DNA of 38,143 nucleotides, from contig NZ_CVRU01000029.1 in assembly GCF_001261715.1 (NCBI RefSeq), forward strand, positions 1-38,143, written 5' to 3'. This DNA is from Dysgonomonas sp. HGC4. GTDB lineage: Bacteria > Bacteroidota > Bacteroidia > Bacteroidales > Dysgonomonadaceae. The translations under genes were made by a program, and so were the position numbers. Positions 17,377 to 24,715 of this stretch are shown piece by piece (within the stretch, counting starts at the first letter, position 1; each line of letters begins with the position of its first letter). Under the pieces are notes generated by a model. It searched no databases and was not told where the DNA came from. It saw only the letters and a list, made by a program, of their open reading frames with translations.

Positions 17377-17413
17377 AACAAAGCCACAACAATTAGATTG
17401 CTGTGGCTTTGTT
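17377..17413 (-). terminator. Terminator of the peroxiredoxin gene
   Basis: Sixteen-base arms (AACAAAGCCACAGCAA and TTGTTGTGGCTTTGTT on the minus strand, one G-U pair) surround a 5-base loop and are followed by GTTTTTG. The hairpin begins 19 bases after the stop codon at 17432. The remaining gap to nadE is AT-rich with no other feature except the nadE promoter. Confidence 0.85.
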
Positions 17414-17431
17414 ATTTATATCAGTTATTTC

Positions 17432-18067
17432 TTAGTGGCTATGCGATAAATAGTCAGAAATACCTTCTTGAGTAGCTTTCAAACCTTCCTTTCCTTTTTT
17501 CCAGTTTGCAGGACATACTTCACCAAATTCTTCTGTAAATTGTAAAGCATCAACCAAACGAAGAGTTTCTTCAACGCTACGTCCCAGAGGCATATCATTT
17601 ACAACTTGATGACGTACAATACCTTCTTTATCAATTAAGAAAAGACCACGATAAGCTTGAGGAACTCCTACGAAAACCTCTTCTCCAAAATCGTTATAAT
17701 CTGTATCACCGGCTAAAACATCATAGTTTTTAGAAACCATTAATGTTTGGTCAGAAATAATCGGATATTTAACGCCCTGAATACCACCTTGATTTTGTGG
17801 AGTTTGCAGCCATTTCCAATGAGAGAATGCAGAGTCTGTTGATGCACCTACTACAGCTACATTGCGAGATTCAAATTCTGCGATTTGATCTTGGAATGCA
17901 ATCAATTCAGTGGGACATACAAAAGTGAAATCTGCCGGATAAAAGAAGAATACCACATACTTCTTTCCAATAAATTGTTCTAACGAAAAATTTTCAACAA
18001 TTTCATTACCATTTACTACTGCACTAACATTAAATACAGGGGCTTTTTTACCTACTAATACTGCCAT
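17432..18067 (-). CDS. Typical 2-Cys peroxiredoxin (AhpC/Prx1 type)
   Basis: A 211-residue thiol peroxidase that reduces H2O2 and alkyl hydroperoxides in the cytoplasm. The peroxidatic site is FYPADFTFVCPTE, with Cys51; the resolving Cys185 is in GEVCPANWKKG near the C-terminus, so it is a typical dimeric 2-Cys enzyme. A GGIQG segment (about 94-98) is in the place of the GGLG motif of overoxidation-sensitive forms. It is longer than 187-residue AhpC and closer to the Prx1-like subgroup. No ahpF-type reductase is adjacent, so thioredoxin is a likely reductant (inference). Own promoter and strong terminator. Confidence 0.95.
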   Translation of the reverse strand: MAVLVGKKAPVFNVSAVVNGNEIVENFSLEQFIGKKYVVFFFYPADFTFVCPTELIAFQDQIAEFESRNVAVVGASTDSAFSHWKWLQTPQNQGGIQGVKYPIISDQTLMVSKNYDVLAGDTDYNDFGEEVFVGVPQAYRGLFLIDKEGIVRHQVVNDMPLGRSVEETLRLVDALQFTEEFGEVCPANWKKGKEGLKATQEGISDYLSHSH

Positions 18068-18101
18068 GATTTTAATTAATTTAGTTATTTTTTCTTATAA
18101 A

Positions 18102-18133
18102 CAAAGTAACAAATTTCACACCAACAAATCAAA
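18102..18133 (-). promoter_or_regulatory. Peroxiredoxin promoter
   Basis: TTACTTTG (18102-18109) has one mismatch to TAnnTTTG, and TTTG at 18130-18133 lies 20 bases upstream. It is 35 bases before the start codon. No OxyR or PerR box was recognised. Confidence 0.4.
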
Positions 18134-18194
18134 TAGATAATCACTATGCAGCTATAGATAGAAGCAATCGGATATCGTTATATAGAAACACTTT

Positions 18195-18944
18195 TCATGG
18201 AAGTTTAACATCAACTAACACAGGTCTATGATCTGACGATTCAGGCTCATCCACAACAAAACTATTTCTAAACAATCGACTTTTATAAGTTCTTTTATCT
18301 AATGCGATATAATCAATGCATTCTGAAGGTTTATCTGCCGGAAATGTATTATCTGAAGAACTCAAGACTTTAAAACTTTTCTTTAACTGTCCAATTACCT
18401 CAGAATCGGGATGGGCATTAAAATCGCCGGCAACAAATACAGGTTTCTTTAGTTTTGCAAGCTCTTGCTTAATGATTTCAATAGACTTTATCTGATCTTC
18501 TTCGGTTAGAGAAAGGTGAACTCCTAAAAACACGAACTTATCAAATTCTGCAATAAGCAACACTCTTTGCTCTTCTCTACCCGGTAGTGCCGTGTAGCTC
18601 GTGTGTATAGGCTTTTCTTTAGACAATAACCCTGTTCCATATTTTCCTCCATCATAATCTATAGCAGGAGCATAATAGTAGTACATCCCCGTTAATTCAC
18701 TAAGCTCTCCTAATACAAACCGCTTATTACTTCGGTTAGTTACACTATCAACCTCCTGAACAGCTACAATATCGGGATGGTACTTACTTATTACATTTGC
18801 TGTACGTTTATAATCGGATTTCATGTCCATTCCTATCCCATTACGGATATTATAAGTCATAATGCGGAGATCGTTTTGAGAACTAATACTCAAAGAAGTA
18901 AAAAGTAAGACACTAGTCAAAAATGTAATTAATCGTGCTTTCAT
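18195..18944 (-). CDS. Exported endonuclease/exonuclease/phosphatase-family hydrolase
   Basis: A 249-residue protein with a signal peptide (about 1-22, ending LSISSQ) and a complete EEP (DNase I/inositol phosphatase-like) domain. Motifs are MTYNIRNGIG, DIVAVQEVD with the metal-binding Glu, GDFNAHPDS with catalytic Asp and Asn, and SSDHRPVLVDV with the catalytic His. In Bacteroidota, exported members may act on phosphodiesters such as nucleic acids, sphingomyelin-like lipids or phosphoinositides; the substrate cannot be chosen from sequence. It is a single gene. A 14-bp perfect palindrome lies in its leader, between the start codon and a TATATTTG box at 19001-19008. Confidence 0.88.
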   Translation of the reverse strand: MKARLITFLTSVLLFTSLSISSQNDLRIMTYNIRNGIGMDMKSDYKRTANVISKYHPDIVAVQEVDSVTNRSNKRFVLGELSELTGMYYYYAPAIDYDGGKYGTGLLSKEKPIHTSYTALPGREEQRVLLIAEFDKFVFLGVHLSLTEEDQIKSIEIIKQELAKLKKPVFVAGDFNAHPDSEVIGQLKKSFKVLSSSDNTFPADKPSECIDYIALDKRTYKSRLFRNSFVVDEPESSDHRPVLVDVKLP

Positions 18945-18973
18945 ATTTTTATAAATTAAGGCATAAGTAAACC

Positions 18974-18987
18974 CAGTTATATAACTG
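18974..18987. promoter_or_regulatory. 14-bp perfect palindrome upstream of the EEP hydrolase
   Basis: CAGTTATATAACTG reads the same on both strands. It lies 30 bases upstream of the EEP start and just downstream of a TATATTTG box (19001-19008), the position expected for a repressor operator. The regulator is unknown. Confidence 0.35.
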
Positions 18988-19200
18988 TTGTAGACAAATA
19001 CAAATATACCAATTGAAAATGAAATATTGTCTTATTTAAGATTCAGTAAAAGGAAGAATTATAACAGAGAGATATTTACGCAGAATTTGAAGGTTCGAAC
19101 AAAATCTATCGGAAATAGGTTATAAAATATAGGTACACAAATGTATAAGAGTACATTTTATTTAAAGAAGAACTTATAATTTTAATCTGCCTAAATAATT

Positions 19201-19596
19201 ATGAAATCAGAAATAGACCCACCAAAACCCACTACTGTTGATGAATATATTGCAGCCGCATCTCCACTTGTAAAGGAATATTTGGTACAACTAAGAAGTA
19301 TCATCAAACAAACAGTTCCACAAGCTGAAGAATGCATCAGTTATGAGATGCCAGCCTATAAATTAAATGGTATTCTAATTTATTTCGGTGGCTTTTCAAA
19401 ACATGTGAGTTTGTTTCCCGGTGCAGAGGCTATTGAAGCTTTTAAAGATGAGTTAGTTGACTATAAAACCTCTAAAGGAACTATTCGATTTTCTCTTGAT
19501 AAACCTCTTCCTATAACATTAATAAAGAAAATTATAAAATATCGAGAGAAAGAGAATCTATCAAAACTAAATCGAAAAACAAAAAAAATTCCTTAA
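19201..19596 (+). CDS. DUF1801 family protein (YdhG-like, proposed iron chaperone)
   Basis: A 131-residue cytoplasmic protein of the DUF1801 family, with the typical core VDEYIAAASPLVKEYLVQLR, AEECISYEMPAYKLNG, GGFSKHVSLFPG and KGTIRFSLDKPLP. The C-terminus is basic (RKTKKIP). Bacillus YdhG of this fold is described as frataxin-like, but the role of most members is unknown. It is the only plus-strand gene between rpmE2 and the UBA-like gene, and it faces the TRIC gene with 32 bp between stops. No TAnnTTTG box was found upstream; the gap 19009-19200 holds nothing I can name. Confidence 0.85.
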   Translation: MKSEIDPPKPTTVDEYIAAASPLVKEYLVQLRSIIKQTVPQAEECISYEMPAYKLNGILIYFGGFSKHVSLFPGAEAIEAFKDELVDYKTSKGTIRFSLDKPLPITLIKKIIKYREKENLSKLNRKTKKIP

Positions 19597-19628
19597 CTAT
19601 AATGGTTTAGGAAATCAGAACCGAGCAG

Positions 19629-20267
19629 CTAGTCCTCTCCTTTGAGAATAGGTAGCCTCCAATGATATTTAGTTGCCAAAATTCGTATTACAAATACACA
19701 TACAGCAGTTGATATTTGAACAATAGGCATTCCCACTCCTAAATAGTTTAGCAAACAGAATAAGAGCCCTCCTATTATACAAGCAACAGCATAGAGTTCT
19801 TGAGTGAAAATTATAGGGATTTCATTGATCAGAATATCACGAATAATTCCTCCCACAACACCGGTTATAGTACCCATTATCACAATTACCCAAGAAGCAT
19901 ACCCCAAGGCTAGTGCTTTCTCTGCACCTACTACAACAAAGAGTCCTAAACCAATACTATCGAACCAGAAGAATGTATTGTTGAGACGAACTAAGATTTT
20001 GCGATACACAATCACACAAAACAAGGCAAAAACAGTACACCACAGATATACACTCGAAAGCATCCAGAAAGGGGTAAGTCCTAAAAGAAGATCTCTCAAT
20101 GTACCCCCTCCTATGGCTGTGACTAGCCCTACAACTAATGCTCCGAACCAATCGAACCTCTTAGCAGACGCTAACCGAATACCACTAATAGCAAAAGCAA
20201 AGGTTCCCAGAAATTCAATTATATCAACAAATTGGATATTATTCCAAAAGTCAGGTAGCTGATTCAT
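19629..20267 (-). CDS. Trimeric intracellular cation (TRIC) channel family protein (UPF0126)
   Basis: A 212-residue inner-membrane protein with seven hydrophobic segments, made of two UPF0126 repeats. Each repeat carries the glycine-rich hinge and RD pair: TAIGGGTLRDLLLG in the first and VVGGIIRDILINEIP in the second. Prokaryotic TRIC proteins form homotrimeric cation (K+) channels; E. coli YicG is a relative. Length and topology match the family. It is 97 bp downstream of mnmA with a weak hairpin between, so it may be partly co-transcribed. The physiological role here is unknown. Confidence 0.92.
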   Translation of the reverse strand: MNQLPDFWNNIQFVDIIEFLGTFAFAISGIRLASAKRFDWFGALVVGLVTAIGGGTLRDLLLGLTPFWMLSSVYLWCTVFALFCVIVYRKILVRLNNTFFWFDSIGLGLFVVVGAEKALALGYASWVIVIMGTITGVVGGIIRDILINEIPIIFTQELYAVACIIGGLLFCLLNYLGVGMPIVQISTAVCVFVIRILATKYHWRLPILKGED

Positions 20268-20310
20268 ATTACAAACATCAAATAATGCAAAGTATTATAT
20301 ATTTTAGAAT

Positions 20311-20330
20311 AACAGCCAATTGTTGCTGTT
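20311..20330 (-). terminator. Weak candidate terminator after mnmA
   Basis: A 6-bp stem AACAGC / GCTGTT with an 8-base loop is followed on the minus strand by ATTCTAAAAT. The U-tract is poor, so termination would be partial at best. Confidence 0.3.
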
Positions 20331-20364
20331 GCATTTGTTAGAGCAAATAAATAAGTTTATAACC

Positions 20365-21444
20365 TTAATCAGCCTGTTCGTCTGCAATTACACCACTTCC
20401 CAAACACAATTTTGATTCTTTGTCATAAACAACACCAAACTGTCCGGAAGCAATACCTTGTATTCTTTCATCTGATTGAATACGATATATATCACCTATT
20501 TTCTCGATAGTTCCCGTTGTGAATTCAGGAGTATGACGCACTTTAAAAGTAATATCTTTTTTACCCTCAAAATCGCCCCAAACATCTTCTGTGATAAACG
20601 AAAAACCTCCTAGGTTTACCGTTTTGCCATATTGAGTTTCGGGGTCGTAACCATTCGATACATATATAATATTTCGCTTAACATCTTTCTTTATTACAAA
20701 CCAAGGTCCACCACCCAGTCCTAAACCTTTACGTTGACCAATGGTATGAAACCAATATCCATTATGTTTACCTAAAACTTTTCCCGTTTCAAGTTCCACA
20801 ATCTTCCCGGGACGTTCACCCAAATATCTACCTATGAAATCATTATAATTGACCTTACCTAAAAAGCAAATACCTTGGCTATCCTTTCTCATGGCAGAAG
20901 GTAAACCTTCTTGAGCTGCAATAGCACGAACTTCGCTTTTCAATAGATTACCTATCGGAAACATCAATTTAGAAGCTTGCATATAATCTATCTGTCCTAA
21001 GAAATATGTTTGATCTTTAACATGGTCTTTTGCAGTAGATAACCATGTTTTCCCATTCAATTCGGTAGTAGTTGCATAATGACCTGTAGCTATCTTATCG
21101 AACTCATGTCCCCACTTTTGTTCGAAACAGCCAAATTTAATCATCTTATTACACATAATATCAGGATTGGGAGTTAGGCCTCTTTTTACAGCTTCGATTG
21201 TGTAACTCACAACATTTTCCCAATACTCTTCATGGAGAGATACTATCTCCATTTTACAACCATATTTTTTAGCAATATAAGTTGTTATTTCTATATCTTC
21301 TTCGGCAGGGCAATCAATATAACCATCTTTATCTTCCATACCAATACGTATGTAAAAAATGGTTGGGTCATAACCTTGTTCTTTCAATTGGTGAACAACT
21401 ACCGAACTATCAACGCCTCCCGATACAAGAGCTGCTATTTTCAT
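20365..21444 (-). CDS. mnmA: tRNA-specific 2-thiouridylase
   Basis: A 359-residue enzyme that puts sulfur on U34 of tRNA-Lys, tRNA-Glu and tRNA-Gln. The PP-loop is SGGVDSS (8-14). The catalytic cysteines are Cys98 in [13 protein letters not shown] and Cys193 in [10 protein letters not shown], both present. The central domain has [15 protein letters not shown] and the C-terminal barrel ends in [17 protein letters not shown]. Length is normal. The minus strand carries AAGGAGG about 12 bases before the ATG, a Shine-Dalgarno-like sequence uncommon in this group. A 13-bp palindrome AGGTCTCAGACCT lies 33 bases upstream of the ATG. It is separated by 129 bp from the preceding outer-membrane-like gene. 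Confidence 0.96.
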   Translation of the reverse strand: MKIAALVSGGVDSSVVVHQLKEQGYDPTIFYIRIGMEDKDGYIDCPAEEDIEITTYIAKKYGCKMEIVSLHEEYWENVVSYTIEAVKRGLTPNPDIMCNKMIKFGCFEQKWGHEFDKIATGHYATTTELNGKTWLSTAKDHVKDQTYFLGQIDYMQASKLMFPIGNLLKSEVRAIAAQEGLPSAMRKDSQGICFLGKVNYNDFIGRYLGERPGKIVELETGKVLGKHNGYWFHTIGQRKGLGLGGGPWFVIKKDVKRNIIYVSNGYDPETQYGKTVNLGGFSFITEDVWGDFEGKKDITFKVRHTPEFTTGTIEKIGDIYRIQSDERIQGIASGQFGVVYDKESKLCLGSGVIADEQAD

Positions 21445-21476
21445 TTTCTAAAGCGACCTCCTTTGGTCATTTATTA

Positions 21477-21489
21477 AGGTCTCAGACCT
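21477..21489. repeat. AGGTC-N3-GACCT palindrome, copy 1 (mnmA leader)
   Basis: AGGTCTCAGACCT, a 13-bp palindrome with a one-base centre. The same 5-bp arms with a 3-base spacer recur at 26642-26654 and 34277-34289, all intergenic. Confidence 0.6.
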
Positions 21490-21573
21490 ATTTATTAATC
21501 TATATCGCACTAAATCTCCATCTCCCGACTAAGGTATTAGTGTTCTACAAAAGTTTCACATTACTAAATACGA

Positions 21574-22077
21574 TTACCAGATTCGAGTTTTAGCAAACAT
21601 TTTTAATACTCCTAAACCAATCCCAACACCGGCTCTTGCAAAAAACTGATTTCGTCCATTACTTACATCAAAGTCGTATCCGGCTTTCACAAAGAAGAAC
21701 TTATAATCAACATAAACATTAGGAGTCAGTACAATTCCATTTTTTTGTCCTCGTCTGAAATCAAATAGATAACCACCATCAACACCAACTAGTATAGTAA
21801 ATGGATTATTGTTGAACAGGTCTTCACTCAAAAAGGATTTGATCTGAATGGGTTTTAAATTTAAACCACTCATCTCAGCACCACCCGAAGTTGTTATTTC
21901 CAGTCCACTAGAAACAAAAGTATTCAATTTGTTCTTCTCATGAAGAGTAGGAAAAGCCATACTGGCAAAAAACTGTCCATTAGCTCCATTCGAATATTGC
22001 CCACCAAACCCTATCAACTGGCCATAGCAAAGTACAGGTAAAAGGAGTAACAATAATAATATCTTTGATTTCTTCAT
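21574..22077 (-). CDS. Small exported protein, probable outer-membrane beta-barrel
   Basis: A 167-residue protein of no family I can name. The signal peptide (MKKSKILLLLLLLPVLCYGQ) has a clear cleavage site after CYG or GQ. The mature part is glycine- and aromatic-rich with alternating strands: FGGQYSNGANGQFFASMAFP, PFTILVGVDGGYLFDFRRG, VYVDYKFFFVKAGYDFDVS and NQFFARAGVGIGLGVLK. It resembles a small eight-strand outer-membrane barrel. It ends in TRIW, aromatic-terminal as is usual for Omps. I start at the ATG at 22077, because the longer frame to 22137 begins with TTG. It has its own promoter candidate and lies downstream of the YccF terminator. Confidence 0.7.
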   Translation of the reverse strand: MKKSKILLLLLLLPVLCYGQLIGFGGQYSNGANGQFFASMAFPTLHEKNKLNTFVSSGLEITTSGGAEMSGLNLKPIQIKSFLSEDLFNNNPFTILVGVDGGYLFDFRRGQKNGIVLTPNVYVDYKFFFVKAGYDFDVSNGRNQFFARAGVGIGLGVLKMFAKTRIW

Positions 22078-22178
22078 CCTAGTTATGTTAAGTGAAAAAT
22101 TAGTACTATAATCTAATAATACATTCCCTATAAACAACTTTCTCCAATGCTGGTTTACAGTAGTTATTTATTATCTTA

Positions 22179-22207
22179 CAAAAATAATGCTTTCTTTTAA
22201 TATCAAA
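22179..22207 (-). promoter_or_regulatory. Promoter of the small outer-membrane-like protein gene
   Basis: TATTTTTG (22179-22186) matches TAnnTTTG, and TTTG (22204-22207) lies 17 bases upstream, slightly short spacing. It predicts a leader of about 95 bases. Confidence 0.4.
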
Positions 22208-22244
22208 GCCTTTTTCCAATATACATTATCTATATGAAAAACAA

Positions 22245-22276
22245 AAGCCTCTATACAAAAGTTAGTATAAAGACCT
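22245..22276 (-). terminator. Terminator of the yccF-like gene
   Basis: Twelve-base arms (22245-22256 and 22265-22276) pair with some G-U wobbles around an 8-base loop. On the minus strand TTGTTTTT follows the stem. It sits 24 bases past the YccF stop and ends the recN-side transcription unit. Confidence 0.7.
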
Positions 22277-22299
22277 CTATTCGTTATATAATCATTCAA

Positions 22300-22677
22300 T
22301 TAGGCATCTACAACCCTCTTTCCAAAGGGAAACAATGCTAATTTGATAAATTTAAAATGCTGCAATCCAAAAGGTATACCAATGATAGTTATACAAAGCA
22401 GAGCTCCAAAAAACACATGAGTCAGAGCAATCCAAAAACCACCTATAATAATCCAGATAACATTCATTATTGTATTGAGACATCCAGATGACTCTTCAAC
22501 AGTAACTACCTTACTGCCAAAAGGCCATACTGCCAGCACCCCCAATTTGATAGATTGTAACCCAAAAGGAATGCCAATGATGGTTACCATCATAGCGATA
22601 CTTGCAATAAAGTATTCGAGAGCAATTGCCCATCCACCAAACACGAGCCAGATAAGATTACCTATAAAGTTTCTCAT
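22300..22677 (-). CDS. YccF-domain inner-membrane protein
   Basis: A 125-residue membrane protein built from two copies of the YccF domain (PF03733). Each copy is an ...IWxxxGGxxIAL... hydrophobic segment followed by TIIGIPFGLQ and a W/FPFG(S/K) end: TIIGIPFGLQSIKLGVLAVW in the first, TIIGIPFGLQHFKFIKLALF in the second. About four transmembrane segments. The family is widespread but its function is not established. It follows ridA by 87 bp and is probably the last gene of the recN-SUKH-rlmB-ridA-yccF run, closed by the hairpin at 22245-22276. Confidence 0.92.
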   Translation of the reverse strand: MRNFIGNLIWLVFGGWAIALEYFIASIAMMVTIIGIPFGLQSIKLGVLAVWPFGSKVVTVEESSGCLNTIMNVIWIIIGGFWIALTHVFFGALLCITIIGIPFGLQHFKFIKLALFPFGKRVVDA

Positions 22678-22764
22678 TTTTTGTAATATTTTTTACTACA
22701 TGTCACATCAATAGCCTAGTTATTGTAATTTTACTTACAAAAGCAATAGAAAATGGCTGCGACC

Positions 22765-23142
22765 TTATCGAACAGCAATTACTTCAATTTCGACCAAAGC
22801 AGCCTTAGGAAGATCTCTTACCGCAAAAGCAGAACGAGCCGGAAATGTTCCCTCAAATTGAGTTGCATAAACTTCATTCATTGCTGCAAAATTAGCTATA
22901 TCAGAAAGCAAAACTGTTGTTTTTACAATATTGCTAGTTGTAAGACCTGCTTCTGTTAAGATCGCTTTAATATTCTTGAAAACCTGCTCAGTTTGTTCTT
23001 TAATGCCTCCATCTACAAAATCGCCAGTAGCTGGGTCAATAGGAATCTGTCCCGATGCATAAAGTGTTCCGTTTACTTCTATTGCTTGACTATATGGACC
23101 TATTGCTGCAGGAGCATTATTAGTTGATATTATTTTTTTCAT
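22765..23142 (-). CDS. ridA: RidA family 2-iminobutanoate/2-iminopropanoate deaminase
   Basis: A 125-residue protein of the RidA (YjgF/UK114) family, normal length. It hydrolyses reactive enamine/imine products of PLP enzymes such as threonine dehydratase, protecting PLP-dependent enzymes. The core APAAIGPYSQAIEVNGTLYA, ASGQIPIDP and the C-terminal FAVRDLPKAALVEIEVIA are present; the Arg in AVRDLPK binds the substrate carboxylate in the RidA subgroup, and the following Glu is also conserved. It is 28 bp downstream of rlmB, likely in one operon. Confidence 0.95.
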   Translation of the reverse strand: MKKIISTNNAPAAIGPYSQAIEVNGTLYASGQIPIDPATGDFVDGGIKEQTEQVFKNIKAILTEAGLTTSNIVKTTVLLSDIANFAAMNEVYATQFEGTFPARSAFAVRDLPKAALVEIEVIAVR

Positions 23143-23170
23143 TTTCTACGTTGTATAAATATTGTCAATA

Positions 23171-23914
23171 TTATGCGTTCAATCCTTTTTGTCTGATAGA
23201 TTCGTAAATCAATACTCCGGCAGCTACCGAAACATTCAGCGAACCAATAGTTCCGAACTGTGGAATTTTCACTAAATCATCACAAATACGAAGATTGTCA
23301 TTAGACACACCTACATCTTCTGCACCCATTACAATAGCCACAGGACCGGTATAATCAACCTCAGTATATAATTGAGCTGCGCGTTCTGTTGCAGCTACTA
23401 CTTTTACTCCACTATTTTTAAGAAACTGAATAGCTTCTGTCAAGCTGTTTTCTTTACATACCGGAATCTTCATCAATGCTCCTGCCGAAGTCTTTACAGC
23501 ATCTGCATTTACCGTAACGCTTCCGCGAGCAGGTATTACAATAGCATCAACTCCTGCAACCTCGCAAGTACGAGCAATTGCCCCGAAGTTACGAACATCA
23601 GTCAGCCCATCTAAAACCAAGATGAAAGGGCTTTTTCCTTGTTCATATAAAAAAGGAATAATATCTTCAATCTTCTCATAAGTAACCGCCGATAAAAAAG
23701 CAATTACACCTTGGTGATTTTTACGTGTATATCTGTCGATACGTTCCACCGGAACTCTTTGAACAGGTATATCGTGTGATTGTAAAGCAGCCGTAAGCTC
23801 TCTAAAAAGATCGCCTTGAAGTTCTCTCTTTACAATTATTTTATCTATTTCTTTTCCTGCTTCTATAGCTTCTATAACGGCACGTATGCCAAAAATCATT
23901 TCTTTTTCTTTCAT
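23171..23914 (-). CDS. rlmB: 23S rRNA (guanosine-2'-O-)-methyltransferase, TrmH/SpoU family
   Basis: A 247-residue SPOUT methyltransferase that would 2'-O-methylate G2251 of 23S rRNA. The N-terminal RNA-binding domain (EMIFGIRAVIEAIEAGKEID) is followed by the three SpoU motifs: LDGLTDVRNFGAIARTCEVA, VAIVMGAEDVGVS and PQFGTIGSLNVSVAAGVLIY, which form the knot and bind SAM. I start at the ATG at 23914 (MKEKEMIFG). The longer frame from 23956 would be translated out of the GTAGGG foldback repeat and adds unrelated residues. It lies 90 bp after the SUKH gene and 28 bp before ridA. Confidence 0.94.
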   Translation of the reverse strand: MKEKEMIFGIRAVIEAIEAGKEIDKIIVKRELQGDLFRELTAALQSHDIPVQRVPVERIDRYTRKNHQGVIAFLSAVTYEKIEDIIPFLYEQGKSPFILVLDGLTDVRNFGAIARTCEVAGVDAIVIPARGSVTVNADAVKTSAGALMKIPVCKENSLTEAIQFLKNSGVKVVAATERAAQLYTEVDYTGPVAIVMGAEDVGVSNDNLRICDDLVKIPQFGTIGSLNVSVAAGVLIYESIRQKGLNA

Positions 23915-23931
23915 TAAAAGTGTTTTATATC

Positions 23932-24002
23932 GTAGGGACGTATTACATACGCCCATTTATTTTATTTCTCTATTTACTAATGGATGTATATAACACCCCT
24001 AC
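23932..24002. repeat. Foldback (MITE-like) intergenic repeat with GTAGGG ends
   Basis: The left part (23932-23954) is GTAGGGACGTATTACATACG followed by CCC, itself nearly palindromic. The right part (23982-24002) is GGATGTATATAACACCCCTA followed by C, which resembles the left part in reverse complement, with terminal GTAGGG/CCCTAC. About 27 AT-rich bases lie between. It fills the gap between the SUKH gene stop and the rlmB start and encodes nothing. It resembles widespread GTAGGGGCG...CGCCCCTAC-type dispersed repeats, recalled from memory and not searched. Confidence 0.5.
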
Positions 24003-24004
24003 TT

Positions 24005-24715
24005 TTAGTCTAGTTTTTGAAAACCAAACTTATTTTTGAAATCAGACAAATCATAGTCTTTTCTTGTGCTCAGGTATATCAAATCATCTACATCTGTATC
24101 CAAATCTTGAACAGAATAATAGAGCAATAATCCATATTTACACCAATGAATAACTAGTCCATTACCATCGACTACCTTTTCCCATTTCTCAGCTAGCTCT
24201 TTTTCGAATTTGCCCCATATTTCAGCACTCTCCAGATCGCTCTTGTAACCAATATAGCTTAAAGAGTATCCTCCCGCTGTTTTTGCTTGTATGTCGGTAT
24301 CAGCACTAGCTGCCTGATAAAACATAATCAACACCAAGAATTCAGGTAAAGGTAAAGCTTCGGCATACCAGATTACTTCGCCTTCGGGATCTCCTATATT
24401 TGGCGAATGATATACAGGAACTACGTCTTTTCCTAGATCTTCTAAATCGATCCCCCAAGAAAGGACAGCCTGATTTTCTTCCAAAAAGACTAATTTGTTG
24501 CTCTTTATATATATTTGTTTAGGCTTTGCGAAAAATTCGAAAGCATCGGTAAACAAACTTATACGACCAACATTTAAATAAAAATCTTTTAAAGTTTGCG
24601 GAAATTTCACATTTAGTTTTTTCTCTGCTACTTCTAAAGATTGAATATCTACTCCCTCCGACGCCTCTAATTTACGTCCAAGTATTTTTTCTGCGGTTTC
24701 TTTTATTTTATTCAT
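24005..24715 (-). CDS. SMI1/KNR4 (SUKH)-fold protein
   Basis: A 236-residue cytoplasmic protein. The N-terminal region has the SUKH-1 signature: a helix SLEVAEKKLNVKFPQTLKDF, then FYLNVGRISLF, and the later acidic WGIDLEDLGKDVVPVYHSP and LPEFLVLIMFYQAAS segments. SUKH proteins often serve as immunity proteins to contact-dependent or polymorphic toxins, but lone chromosomal members of other function exist. Here the ATG overlaps the recN stop by 4 bp (24712-24715), so translation is coupled to recN, and no toxin gene is near. A housekeeping or DNA-repair-linked role is as likely as immunity. Family likely, function open. Confidence 0.75.
   Translation of the reverse strand: MNKIKETAEKILGRKLEASEGVDIQSLEVAEKKLNVKFPQTLKDFYLNVGRISLFTDAFEFFAKPKQIYIKSNKLVFLEENQAVLSWGIDLEDLGKDVVPVYHSPNIGDPEGEVIWYAEALPLPEFLVLIMFYQAASADTDIQAKTAGGYSLSYIGYKSDLESAEIWGKFEKELAEKWEKVVDGNGLVIHWCKYGLLLYYSVQDLDTDVDDLIYLSTRKDYDLSDFKNKFGFQKLD

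Noticed and set aside
19597-19628. Possible terminator between the convergent DUF1801 and TRIC genes
   Set aside because: The stem TCCTTAAC/GTTTAGGA has a mismatch, few G-C pairs and no U-tract.
24005-24715. Polymorphic toxin/immunity locus
   Set aside because: Only a SUKH-fold protein is present. There is no toxin, secretion or repeat-rich gene nearby, and the gene is coupled to recN.
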